A DNA stretch of 64,000 nucleotides from Halomonas stenophila (lineage in GTDB: Bacteria; Pseudomonadota; Gammaproteobacteria; Pseudomonadales; Halomonadaceae), in contig NZ_JACHXR010000007.1 of NCBI RefSeq assembly GCF_014192275.1, positions 1 through 64,000 on the forward strand, in the 5' to 3' direction. The position numbers and the translations under genes were made by a program. This document shows positions 17,560 to 25,864 of this stretch, in pieces. Within the stretch, counting starts at the first letter, position 1. Each line of letters starts with the position of its first letter. The notes beneath the pieces are model-generated. The model did not search any database. It was not told the origin of the DNA and saw only the letters and a program-made list of their open reading frames with translations.

Positions 17560-17633
17560 TTTGGCTTAGACTCGATCCCGCCTCGCGCGAGGTGGGGAGC
17601 CTTGGCCGGCTTGCAGGCATGCTCTGCGGGTTC

Positions 17634-17681
17634 GGCGGCCGCCCTGGGTGCTCCACCACCCCGAGCGGTCGCTCCTCTTCA
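17634..17681 (-). repeat. 48-bp repeat, copy 1, downstream of the small gene at 17696
   Basis: This 48-bp segment matches 18063-18110 at 41 of 48 positions. On the minus strand both can fold through CGC(T/C)C-x-GGG ... CCC-x-GGGCG, with the substitution preserving pairing as G-T. The copies lie on either side of the gene at 17696-17986. Confidence 0.75.
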
Positions 17682-17695
17682 CCATCTTCCCAGCG

Positions 17696-17986
17696 TTATA
17701 CCCCCAACTCCTCCTTGAGCTGGTCAATCTTGGCTTGGTCGTCTGGGTCATCGACCTCAATCAGCAGGATCTTCGGGGTCATGTCGGTGCCTGGGTGGTC
17801 GCGGGAGACCAGCGGCGGCATCCTCCTGTCCGGCTTCACGACCACGTAGGTGCCCGAGCGTGGGTCATCGCCTACCGCCTGCAGCTCCTGGACACGGCCG
17901 ATGGCGCCGATGATGTGGTAGTCCGAGACCTTCACCGTGCCGATCTCGGCGTCCGAGATGCGTGTGACCGAATAACTTGATGCCAT
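17696..17986 (-). CDS. small phage protein of the DPR-G-YVV / EVDDPD family
   Basis: The protein has 96 aa and no recognised function. It contains DYHIIGAIGRVQEL, GDDPRSGTYVVVK and ILLIEVDDPDD, then an amphipathic C-terminal helix. The same motif order (F-D-V-I-G, DPR-G-YVVLK, LL-EVDDPD, L..L...L) is found in two 76-aa host genes at 54.0 and 54.7 kb. The phage member has about 20 extra residues between the last two motifs. The gene is flanked by 48-bp repeats and separated from its neighbours by 130-160 bp, unlike the tightly packed tail genes, so it looks like an inserted cassette. Confidence 0.75.
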   Translation of the reverse strand: MASSYSVTRISDAEIGTVKVSDYHIIGAIGRVQELQAVGDDPRSGTYVVVKPDRRMPPLVSRDHPGTDMTPKILLIEVDDPDDQAKIDQLKEELGV

Positions 17987-18062
17987 GAGGTTGCTCCATC
18001 AGTGGATTGGCCCTACCACCCTAGCTTCTCGCTCCTCCTTCAACAGCCTGTTTCTTAGGGGC

Positions 18063-18110
18063 GGCGGTCGCCCTGGGAGCCCTCACACCCCGGGCGGTCG
18101 CTCCTCTTCA
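18063..18110 (-). repeat. 48-bp repeat, copy 2, upstream of the small gene at 17696
   Basis: Second copy of the 48-bp element described at 17634-17681, 41/48 identical and in the same orientation, 6 bp downstream of the tail gene at 18116. It may be a terminator or a recombination scar that mobilised the gene between the copies. Confidence 0.75.
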
Positions 18111-18115
18111 GTTCG

Positions 18116-18586
18116 TCAACTCTCCACCATCTCGTAGGCGAACACCTGGAACTCTTCGCCCAGCCGCTCCAGGCTGCCGATGTGGGTGCCGATGATGTAG
18201 TGGTAGTTGGTGCCGGGTACCACGGTGGTGTCTTCGTACCACAGCCCAGATTCGCCTGTCGGGGGCGCCAGGTCGGCGCGTTGCAGCGTGGCGGCGTTGA
18301 TCGGCGCCGGCAGGCTGTTGGGGTCCAGAGGCTGAGTGTCGCGGTAGATGTCGAAGCCGTCCTCGCTGTCGTTGAAGGTCTCGAAGTTGAGCACCGCGAT
18401 GCCGGGCTTGGAGGGTACGCCGGCGAGGACCTCTACCCCCGCCGAGGTCAGCCGCGCCCCGCCCTCGTGCACGTCGTCGGTCAGGACCTCGACCCCGGCC
18501 GAGGTCAGACGCGCCCCGCCCTCGTGCACGTCGTCGGTCAGGACCTCTACCCCCGCCGAGGTCAGGCGGACGTCATCGCTCGCCAT
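18116..18586 (-). CDS. tail-associated protein with three 19-aa repeats
   Basis: The protein has 156 aa. The N-terminus carries RLTSAGVEVLTDDVHEGGA in tandem, two full units and a third that keeps RLTSAGVEVL, encoded by 57-nt direct repeats (about 18430-18575). The remainder includes a FETFNDSEDGFDIYRDTQPL segment and ends in YHYIIGTHIGS. It overlaps the gene upstream by one base and belongs to the distal tail or fibre block. No enzymatic motif is seen; a structural or receptor-contact role is inferred from position. Confidence 0.75.
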   Translation of the reverse strand: MASDDVRLTSAGVEVLTDDVHEGGARLTSAGVEVLTDDVHEGGARLTSAGVEVLAGVPSKPGIAVLNFETFNDSEDGFDIYRDTQPLDPNSLPAPINAATLQRADLAPPTGESGLWYEDTTVVPGTNYHYIIGTHIGSLERLGEEFQVFAYEMVES

Positions 18587-19641
18587 CAGATCACCTCATG
18601 CCGTGAGTAGAGACCATTGACCTCGGTCTCGGTGAAGGCGCTCGCGGTATCGGGGTTCTGCTCCAGGACGCCCGACTTGTCGAAGCGGTAGGTGTCGTCC
18701 AGCAGAGGCTGATCGGCCCCGGCGAGCACCGTGCCCGTGCTGAGTCGCAGCTCGTGACGGGCGTCGTTGGTGCCGCTGGTGTCGCGCTTGGCCACAGCGT
18801 GGAACTTGAGGGCGTAGATGCCTAGGGATGTGCCCAGGGCCGCGTACTCGTACTCCGAGGTATCGCCGACGGTGCTGGCCACCACGTAGCTGGTATCGCC
18901 GTCGTGCGGCTGCTCATCGACCATCGCGAAGCCGTCGGTACCGCTCAGCGGAATGAAGTCGGCCTGGGCCCGATCGGCATTGGGCGCCAGTGAATGGATG
19001 CGGTGGGGCACCAGGTCGGTCATGTGGTGGTCGGCCACCACCACGTCATCCACCAGCAGCTCGGTGGAGTCGATATCGAGGCCGATATGCAGATAGGTCG
19101 AAGTACTCGCGAAAGTCTGATCGTTCAGCGTCACCGTCGTGCCGTTGAGGCGCACCTTGATCCAGCCGTCCGCAGCACCGCCGGATGATTCCCCCTGAAC
19201 GTCAAGGGCCAGGTAGTAGTAGCCGCCTTCAACAATGGTGCCCACCGGAAAAATCTCGGGATCAACTCCAGAGGTGTAGAGGGTCACCGACCCGTCGCTG
19301 GCGATGGACACGGTAGCCAGCTCATAGGCCGTAGAGGTGGAGGGGCTGTAAGATAAGCGGATCACCCGGTTGGTGGCGCCGAGCAGGCCATTGAAGAGAA
19401 AGTGTAGACGGACCCCAAGTTGCGACCCCGCCCGGAAGTCTATTCCGTTACTGGTGTTTAGGTTACCGGAGCGCAAACCCTCCCCGTTAGACCCGGTCAC
19501 CCGCAAGGCCTGGCCGCCCCAACGGCCGCCTCCGGCCTGGATGCTGGCCGCTGTGCCCCGAAACGTCCAGATCGAGTCCTGGAACAGGACATCGTCGGGG
19601 GTGAGGGGGCTGTCGAACCCATCCATCGTCAGAATCGTCAT
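18586..19641 (-). CDS. tail fibre/tip protein with a LamG-like fold
   Basis: The protein has 351 aa, starting MTILTMDGFDSPLTPDDVL. The body has features of concanavalin/LamG-like beta sandwiches: RGTAASIQAGGGRWGGQAL, long alternation of beta strands, YYYLALDVQGESS and VDDVVVADHH. Such domains are common in phage fibres that bind surface glycans. It follows the large tip protein by one base and precedes the repeat protein. Confidence 0.7.
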   Translation of the reverse strand: MTILTMDGFDSPLTPDDVLFQDSIWTFRGTAASIQAGGGRWGGQALRVTGSNGEGLRSGNLNTSNGIDFRAGSQLGVRLHFLFNGLLGATNRVIRLSYSPSTSTAYELATVSIASDGSVTLYTSGVDPEIFPVGTIVEGGYYYLALDVQGESSGGAADGWIKVRLNGTTVTLNDQTFASTSTYLHIGLDIDSTELLVDDVVVADHHMTDLVPHRIHSLAPNADRAQADFIPLSGTDGFAMVDEQPHDGDTSYVVASTVGDTSEYEYAALGTSLGIYALKFHAVAKRDTSGTNDARHELRLSTGTVLAGADQPLLDDTYRFDKSGVLEQNPDTASAFTETEVNGLYSRHEVI

Positions 19642-19642
19642 A

Positions 19643-21934
19643 TCACACCTCGTCTGCCTGGAAGTAGGCGTCGATCATCTGCACCGGCGAGAACAGCCGC
19701 AGGCGCTGGGTGGCGGATTGCCAGCAGGCCAGGCCGTCGCGCAGCGAGCGGATCTCCACCACCACGTAGGTCGAGCCAGAGGGCGGCTCGTCGGTGGCGA
19801 TGTCGACGCTGTAGCTGGTGTCGGTGCCCAGGTCCTGGCGCAGGTACTCGGTGAGCACGCCGTTGCCGTCCTCGCCGTAGAGCACCACCTCGAAGGTCAC
19901 GCCGGCCTCGGGGGTGACGTGGCCATCGCTCCAGCTGTTGAGCACCGCGGTCTCGTCGAGGCGGTTGCGGCCGGCCCAGGTGACCAGCGCCGGGTAGTCC
20001 GGCGGGATCTCCTGGTCGGGCCACAGCTCGCCGTTGACCTGGACGTTGGCCGGCCGGTACGGAAGGTGCAGGCGGCCACTCATGGTGGTGGTCACGTCGG
20101 CGGCGGCGCTGACATCGAGCTGGCCGTTGGCGGTGTTGGTGAGCAGGCGCACGGTGGCGGTCTCGCTGAGCGCGCGCTCGACGCCGGTGCTGCCGAGCAC
20201 GTCGCCGTGCAACGCCCACACTGGGGTGCCGGCGGGCCATTCCTGGGGCACGGTATCCAGCACGCCGCGGGCGATGTGGTGGCCGGCGGTGTCGACGGCC
20301 TTGATCAGCCCGAGCTCGCCGGTCGGGTCAATGGGGCCAATCCACACCAGTGTGCCCTGCACGAAGTTCTCGCCACCCGCCAAGGAGTCCAGGCCCCCGA
20401 GGATGGTGATGGTCTCGCGGGGGATGTCGGCCTGCAGCAGGCCGCGCCCGGCGAGATCGACGGTACCGGCGCCCGTCCACACCGTGTCGCCGTTGGCGTC
20501 GGGCACCTGGTGCATCAGCTCGTAGTCGAACACCCCGCCCAGGTCGTGGGCGCCGAACACCAGGTCGAAATCGCTGGTATCGTCCACCGCCTCGGCGGCG
20601 GCATCGCCGATCTGCTGGGCCAGGGCGAAATACGGCACCGAGGTGATGTGCTCCCAGGTCAGCGGCTCGGGGTCGCGGGCCGGATTGACCCAGGCCGAGC
20701 CGTCGGACTCGACGTAGGACTGCGCCGGCATGCCGAACACGTCCTCGATCAACGAGAGGGTGATCTTGCTGTCGCCCGGCTTGCCGTAGTCGACGTCGGT
20801 GATGCGCATGGGGATCGACTCGAAGCCGTAGTCGGGCCAGGTCAGCGCGATGACGTCACCCGGGAGCAACCGCCAGCCCTCCCGGTTGGTCTCCAGCTCG
20901 GCGGTGGCCAGGGCGCTGGAGCCCACCAGCAGGTCGCGGGTGGCGCAGCGCAGGGCCAGCTCGGCGGTACGGATGCCGATGTACTCGACGGTGTCACTGA
21001 CGATCTCGCCGCCCTGCAGGTTGACGTTGGCGGTGTCGTGGACGGTGACGGTCTCGGTCTGCTCGTTGGCCGGGTTGGTCCAGACGACGTTGATCTCGTT
21101 GATGGTGTCGCCCCAACCCTTGCGATCGAAGGCCCGCAGGGTGCTGTTGTGGGGGCCGAACACGGGCAGTTGCTCGGGGTCGTAGTCGTCGCGCACCAGC
21201 TTGAGGCGGATGCGCCCGGTGAAGGGGTCGCGGCCCAGGGCGCCCTCGATGGTGTCCTGGATCTCGCCGACGAACTCCTCGATGGACTGCTGGCGATGCC
21301 ACAACAGGGCCAGCCCGAAGCCCTCGCCGGCGAGCGTCGCGGCGGCATCGATGAACGACTGGTCGTCGAACAGCGAAGCCGGGCGACCCATGCCCCACTC
21401 GCGGTTGGTCAGGCACTCGTAGATGATCGCCGCCGGGTTGGCGAGCTGCATGCCGTCGACGACGATCACCGGGTCGAGCCCACTCGGCAAGCCCTTGCAG
21501 GCCCGCCGCACTTTCGCCCAGAGCGACTTGACCATGGCGGTATTGGAGCCGATGTTGGCCCCCGCTCGCCCGCTGGAACCCCCGTGGATGAAGAAGCTCA
21601 GCACCCCCCGGTAGCCCGGGAGCTGGTCGGGGTCGGCGGTGTCGGAGGCGCCGTTGCGCTGCAGACTCGCCGCCAGCGCGTCGCTGACGAGCTGTGCCGC
21701 CCCGCCGAACATCACGTCGATCACCCCAACGAATCCGCCCTCGCGCTTGGGCCCGCCGAACAGGTTCGGCTTGCTGACGCCGGTCGAGCCGTTGGCGGCG
21801 ATCGGCGTGTCGACGATGCGCTTCTCGCCGTAGCGGATCTCCAGGATCTCGTCCGCCTCATGGCAGACCCCGTAGTGGGCCGCGATGTAGTAGTCGGTGA
21901 CTGGCTGCTTGGCGCTGCCGCCCTTACTGCCCAT
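19643..21934 (-). CDS. tail tip / host-specificity protein (lambda J-like position)
   Basis: The protein has 763 aa. N-terminal SAKQPVTDYYIAAHYGVCHE and DEILEIRYGEKRIVD, then FVGVIDVMFGGAAQLVSD, resemble the central tail-tip proteins of B3/D3112-like phages. It lies directly after the tip-assembly genes, where lambda carries J. No catalytic motifs are visible. The start MGSKGGSAKQ follows an AGGAGATC-type Shine-Dalgarno. Confidence 0.78.
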   Translation of the reverse strand: MGSKGGSAKQPVTDYYIAAHYGVCHEADEILEIRYGEKRIVDTPIAANGSTGVSKPNLFGGPKREGGFVGVIDVMFGGAAQLVSDALAASLQRNGASDTADPDQLPGYRGVLSFFIHGGSSGRAGANIGSNTAMVKSLWAKVRRACKGLPSGLDPVIVVDGMQLANPAAIIYECLTNREWGMGRPASLFDDQSFIDAAATLAGEGFGLALLWHRQQSIEEFVGEIQDTIEGALGRDPFTGRIRLKLVRDDYDPEQLPVFGPHNSTLRAFDRKGWGDTINEINVVWTNPANEQTETVTVHDTANVNLQGGEIVSDTVEYIGIRTAELALRCATRDLLVGSSALATAELETNREGWRLLPGDVIALTWPDYGFESIPMRITDVDYGKPGDSKITLSLIEDVFGMPAQSYVESDGSAWVNPARDPEPLTWEHITSVPYFALAQQIGDAAAEAVDDTSDFDLVFGAHDLGGVFDYELMHQVPDANGDTVWTGAGTVDLAGRGLLQADIPRETITILGGLDSLAGGENFVQGTLVWIGPIDPTGELGLIKAVDTAGHHIARGVLDTVPQEWPAGTPVWALHGDVLGSTGVERALSETATVRLLTNTANGQLDVSAAADVTTTMSGRLHLPYRPANVQVNGELWPDQEIPPDYPALVTWAGRNRLDETAVLNSWSDGHVTPEAGVTFEVVLYGEDGNGVLTEYLRQDLGTDTSYSVDIATDEPPSGSTYVVVEIRSLRDGLACWQSATQRLRLFSPVQMIDAYFQADEV

Positions 21935-22118
21935 CGCGGATCTCCTTTCTCTTGGCCTCTACGATATGCCGGGCCCGCCAGTCGCCGGCGGCGATGAACG
22001 CCTCGGCGTCGATGCCCTCGGCCAGGAACGCCCGGAAATCCAGGTCGTGCCGATCGAACCAGCGCTTGGCCCCCCAGCAGCAGTGGTAGCGCCGCACGTC
22101 GTCGATGGTGATCCTCAT
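21924..22118 (-). CDS. small tail-tip assembly protein (HCCWG motif)
   Basis: A 64-aa protein, MRITIDDVRRYHCCWGAKRW followed by an FLAEGIDAEAF segment. Small proteins with a Y-x-C-C-x-G core are found just before the large tip protein in several transposable phages. It overlaps the genes on both sides by a few bases. Function unknown; position suggests tail-tip assembly. Confidence 0.7.
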   Translation of the reverse strand: MRITIDDVRRYHCCWGAKRWFDRHDLDFRAFLAEGIDAEAFIAAGDWRARHIVEAKRKEIRDGQ

Positions 22119-22339
22119 GCGCTCACCTCGTACTGGCGCTTGTCGACATCGCCGTAGTAGAGGACGTTCGGGTTTGTGACGGTAATCTCGCCGAACACCA
22201 CCGGGATGGGCTTGCCGGCCTCGGCGCTGGGCTCGCGCAGGTCCTGCGCCTGGGCCCGGCTGGCCTTCTTGGGCCGCACCAGCAGGTAGGCGATGACGTT
22301 GAGCACGAAGGCGACGGCGAGCGATACCCAGAATCCCAT
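22115..22339 (-). CDS. small tail protein with an N-terminal hydrophobic segment
   Basis: The protein has 74 aa. Residues 2-22 (GFWVSLAVAFVLNVIAYLLV) are a strongly hydrophobic helix; the remainder (PIPVVFGEITVTNPNVLYYG) resembles the start of tip proteins. Lambda I and similar tip-assembly proteins have a comparable helix and place. It overlaps the next gene by four bases. Confidence 0.68.
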   Translation of the reverse strand: MGFWVSLAVAFVLNVIAYLLVRPKKASRAQAQDLREPSAEAGKPIPVVFGEITVTNPNVLYYGDVDKRQYEVSA

Positions 22340-22351
22340 GACCGGTCCTCC

Positions 22352-23203
22352 TCAGTTGTAGATGCGCGTGGTGCCGTGGGGGTTGTCCAGCGGGATATAG
22401 GGCATCCCGCCGTAGCGCGGCGCGTTGGCGAAGATGTCGCGACAGTCCCCCAGGGTGTGGCGGCAGCCCTTGGCAAGCTCCACGCTCTCGCTGGGCTCCA
22501 GGTGACGTGGCGCACCGGCGAGCGTCAGGGTCGAGGTGCCGGCCTGGGCGTTCTGGACGATGCCCAGCACGGTGCGCTGCTCCAGGGGCAGGCCGAGGGG
22601 CTGCCAGGAGACGACCCCGCCGCGGTACTGGTCCTCGATCAGGCCGCTGACGGTGATGGTGCGCGGGTCCACCGAGGTGACCCCCACCGTGATGCTGTGG
22701 GCGTTGCGATCGGCCTGGCACTGCGGGCCATACAGCACGTGCGGGCACATGTACTGCCAGTGCCAGCGCAGCCCGGTGCGGCGCAGGCTGGTGTCCACCG
22801 ATTCGCCGTGCAGGGCGGCCAGGTAGCCGCTTCGCTTGCACGAGAGGATGCTGCCGATCCACACCGCCATCGGCGTGGTGATGGCGCCGGCCTCGGCGTC
22901 CCAGTGACAGCGGAAGATGGTCAGGCCGACCACGTCGCTGGGCGGGTAGACCAGGAACAGTTGGGCGATCTCGGCCTGCTCGTCGATCTCGATCTCCATG
23001 TCGGAGCGATCGAGGCTCTGCGAGGCAACGATCGGCTCGCGGTCGAGTCCCGCCACCGGCTGGTAGGTGATGGTGTCGTGGGTGATCGCGAAGTCGGCAT
23101 CGGTGTAGGCCAGGATGGTGCCGACCCCCGGGCCGTAGCTGAATCGATAGAGCTCGATAGGCTCGCCCAGGGCGTCGCTGAGCTCGATGGTCTCGGTGGT
23201 CAT
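22352..23203 (-). CDS. phage BR0599-family (DUF2163) tail protein
   Basis: The protein has 283 aa with the BR0599-type N-terminus (IELYRFSYGPGVGTILAYTDAD) and a Cys-rich C-terminal half: WQYMCPHVLYGPQCQAD and KGCRHTLGDCRDIFANAPRYGG. This family is a standard tail-tip component in Mu-like long-tailed phages and gene-transfer agents. The conserved cysteines resemble the metal-binding C-terminal region of lambda L. It overlaps the upstream gene by four bases. Confidence 0.85.
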   Translation of the reverse strand: MTTETIELSDALGEPIELYRFSYGPGVGTILAYTDADFAITHDTITYQPVAGLDREPIVASQSLDRSDMEIEIDEQAEIAQLFLVYPPSDVVGLTIFRCHWDAEAGAITTPMAVWIGSILSCKRSGYLAALHGESVDTSLRRTGLRWHWQYMCPHVLYGPQCQADRNAHSITVGVTSVDPRTITVSGLIEDQYRGGVVSWQPLGLPLEQRTVLGIVQNAQAGTSTLTLAGAPRHLEPSESVELAKGCRHTLGDCRDIFANAPRYGGMPYIPLDNPHGTTRIYN

Positions 23204-24882
23204 AGGTCCTCCAGCACCTGGAACGCGAGCGTGGTCTCGGCGACGGCGGCGGTGATCCAGCGGATCCGCAACTCGTCACTGGCCAGGCGGCAGCGCGGCA
23301 GCCAGCAGCACTTGGCCACCTCGTGGGCCTCGATGGTGCGCGGCCAGGCGGCGTCCAGCGCCAGCTTGGGGTTTTCGGCCTCGGAGAGATCCGCCCCGGT
23401 CACCTGGCGGAACAGCTCGGTGCCATCGGTGAGGCGCACGTAGACGTTGCGGTAGACGCGCTCGGCGTCCATGCGATCGGCGTCCTCGATGTCGCGAATC
23501 GGCAGCGCCTGGCTGCCGTCGAGCAGCGTGGTGGCGGCCGGCAACGGCAGGTCGTCGTCCTGGGTGGGGGCATAGCACTCGCCGCGCCGGCCGCGCATGC
23601 GCAGGAAGAATTGCTCGATCGCCCGCACAGCGTCCCGTCCCTCGAGGGTGAAGGCGAACTTGCGGATGTCCTTGGGCGCGTCGTGTGGGGTGCGGGTGGC
23701 GAACTGGCCGCGGCCGCTGTCGAGCCACTCGAAGGCCCAGCGGTGGTCGACCTGAGGCCGGGTCACCCAATTGGGGCGCGCCAGAAACACCTCGCGGTCG
23801 CGCCAGGTGACCGGGGCCGCCGGGAGGTCGAGCTGCCCGGTCTGGTGCATCTCGGTGAAGGCCAGCGACATCTCGCCCACCGCCGCGGTGTAGCGCCGCG
23901 CCGAGAGCGAGGCATCGGCGTGCACGATCAGCCCCGGATAGGCGACGCTGCCCGCCGGGTAGGGGTAGGCCGTGGGCGAGTTGAGGGTGACGGTGGTGCC
24001 GACGATGTCGGCGACCTCGATGGCCTGGGTGTTGCCGCCGCCGCGGAGCACGATCAACTGCCCCACCTCGAGCTCGGGCATCGTCTCGTCGAGCTCGAGG
24101 ATCTCCGCCCCGGCCGGGAGGCCAGCGAAACCGACGCCGCGGGCCCAGTCGGCCATGGCGTAGTTGCGATTCTGCCAAGTCGAGAGCAGGCGATTAGCCC
24201 GGCGGCTGCCCTCGCCATCGACCAGCGGCGTGAAGGCCAGAGTGCGCCGTGGCAGGTGGCGCAGAGCGATGCGCTGCTCGCTGCCATCGAAGGCCTCGAG
24301 GATCTCGGTGCGGCAGGCCAGGGTCTCCTCGTAGGGGTGCTGCCAGTTGGGGGCGATCGACCACTGGATGATGCGCTGACCCACCACGGTGAAGTGCGGC
24401 GAGCCCTCGGCGGTCGCGAAATCGAGGTCATACCGAGCATCAATGCTGGCCGGGCCATCGGGGTGCACGGCGACCGCCAGGATGAAGTTCTCCAGCGGGG
24501 CGAACGTGTAGGGCAGCGTGGGCCCGGAGACGTCGATGCCCTCGCCGGCGGTGACCAGGATGTCGTCGAGTTGGCGGGTGGTGCGGTAGGCGTTCCACAC
24601 CTCCACCTCGCGCTGTGTCGTTGCGGTGATCGAGCCGACGCGCAGCTCGCCGGGCACCACCCAGATGGTGTCGTAGACGTCGCCCACCGGGCTGGCCGCC
24701 ACCGCCCCGCCATGGCCATCGGGCAGCGCGGCGTTGGGCAGGTTGTCGGTCAGCGCACCCTCGAGGTAGGGGATGCCGATGTCGTACACCTCGGGCGGCT
24801 GGACGAACGGGATGGCCTCCGCCCCGGAGGTGTAGAGCGAATCGGACCACTCGACGAAGACGCTGGGGATCACCGACGGCAT
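23200..24882 (-). CDS. minor tail protein, 560 aa
   Basis: A large protein with no named motif that I can identify. It has many beta strands, a segment ALTDNLPNAALPDGHG near the N-terminus and a GRGQFATRTPHDAPKDIRKFAF segment in the C-terminal half. B3-like phages encode a protein of this size between the tape measure and the BR0599-family protein. It overlaps the downstream gene by four bases and follows the gene at 24887 by four. Confidence 0.7.
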   Translation of the reverse strand: MPSVIPSVFVEWSDSLYTSGAEAIPFVQPPEVYDIGIPYLEGALTDNLPNAALPDGHGGAVAASPVGDVYDTIWVVPGELRVGSITATTQREVEVWNAYRTTRQLDDILVTAGEGIDVSGPTLPYTFAPLENFILAVAVHPDGPASIDARYDLDFATAEGSPHFTVVGQRIIQWSIAPNWQHPYEETLACRTEILEAFDGSEQRIALRHLPRRTLAFTPLVDGEGSRRANRLLSTWQNRNYAMADWARGVGFAGLPAGAEILELDETMPELEVGQLIVLRGGGNTQAIEVADIVGTTVTLNSPTAYPYPAGSVAYPGLIVHADASLSARRYTAAVGEMSLAFTEMHQTGQLDLPAAPVTWRDREVFLARPNWVTRPQVDHRWAFEWLDSGRGQFATRTPHDAPKDIRKFAFTLEGRDAVRAIEQFFLRMRGRRGECYAPTQDDDLPLPAATTLLDGSQALPIRDIEDADRMDAERVYRNVYVRLTDGTELFRQVTGADLSEAENPKLALDAAWPRTIEAHEVAKCCWLPRCRLASDELRIRWITAAVAETTLAFQVLEDL

Positions 24883-24886
24883 AGGA

Positions 24887-25849
24887 TCAGGCCCTCAGCA
24901 CCGCAATGCCCATGTACTCGGTACCGCCGATCACCCCGTCGGGATGGTCGGCGTCGTAGCTGGTGCCGCGGGTCTTGTTGCCCAGCGGGAAGAGCTGCCA
25001 GTCGTTGGCGCCGAAGGTGATCACCTGCTCGGGGTTGAAGTCGTCGATATGGATCATGCGCACACCGGCGACCGCGCCGATCGGCACCCAGAAGTCGTCG
25101 ATCTCGAAATCGGCGCGGATCAGGAAGGGCGCCATGGGCGCGGCGGCGTTGTGCAGCGGCAAGCCGGGGTGGATGAGCCGGCGATTGTCGTTATCGGTGC
25201 AACCGCCGTAGAGGGCGGCGATGCCATCGGTGTCGACGATGCTGTTCTGGTTGACGTCGGCATGGCTGAAGGCGAAGCGCCCGACGCCCAATGGCGCATT
25301 GGCACCGTCCAGCAGCACCCCGCCCATGCGCTCGGCGATGCTGCCGGCGTCGTAGCGATTGGCCCCGCCGAACAGCATGTGATTGTAGGACGACTCCCAG
25401 GCCCGGCGGTGGTTGCTACTGAACGACGAGTTGCTCGTGGTCCAGAGGGTGCCGTCGGCCACCGCCCCGCAGGTCCAGTCGCCGTAGCGCTCCAGGTAGC
25501 CGAAGTGCAGGTGGTGGTAGTCCCCCGGCAGGGAGTTGATCACCATATGGCACCAAGGCTCGGGGCTGTTGCCGCCGAACAGCCAGACGTTGGCCAACCC
25601 GCTGATGGTGTCGACGTGGGCGGTGAAGGTGTCGGCGCCCTTGGTGACCTGGCAGGAAATCTCGCTGCCGTGGGGATCGTTGTCGGCGTGGCCGAGCACG
25701 AAGGTAGCCTCGCTGGCCTTGGGGTCGATGGTGGCAATCTCGTTGCCGCTGTCATAGCTCGCCGTCCAGCCGAGTTGCACGCTGGTGAAATCGACCAGCT
25801 CGGAGAGCACCTCGCCGACGGTCGCCGGTACAAAGGAGGTAAAGGCCAT
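24887..25849 (-). CDS. tail structural protein, 320 aa
   Basis: The protein has 320 aa. Its aromatic/His-rich body includes CHMVINSLPGDYHHLHFGYL and RYGDWTCGAVADGTLW, recalling phage structural proteins that report on virion surface features. It is followed by the 560-aa minor tail protein and preceded by another protein of similar size and style at 25865. Function otherwise unknown. Confidence 0.65.
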   Translation of the reverse strand: MAFTSFVPATVGEVLSELVDFTSVQLGWTASYDSGNEIATIDPKASEATFVLGHADNDPHGSEISCQVTKGADTFTAHVDTISGLANVWLFGGNSPEPWCHMVINSLPGDYHHLHFGYLERYGDWTCGAVADGTLWTTSNSSFSSNHRRAWESSYNHMLFGGANRYDAGSIAERMGGVLLDGANAPLGVGRFAFSHADVNQNSIVDTDGIAALYGGCTDNDNRRLIHPGLPLHNAAAPMAPFLIRADFEIDDFWVPIGAVAGVRMIHIDDFNPEQVITFGANDWQLFPLGNKTRGTSYDADHPDGVIGGTEYMGIAVLRA

Positions 25850-25864
25850 GGCTACTCTCCAGGG

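Noticed and set aside
18430..18580. Possible CRISPR array from three 57-nt repeats
   Set aside because: The repeats are contiguous, in frame with a coding sequence and have no unique spacers.
19370..21997. 875-codon plus-strand frame opposite the tail-tip gene
   Set aside because: Low-complexity Gly/Ala/Val/Asp translation without motifs; antisense shadow of the tip protein.
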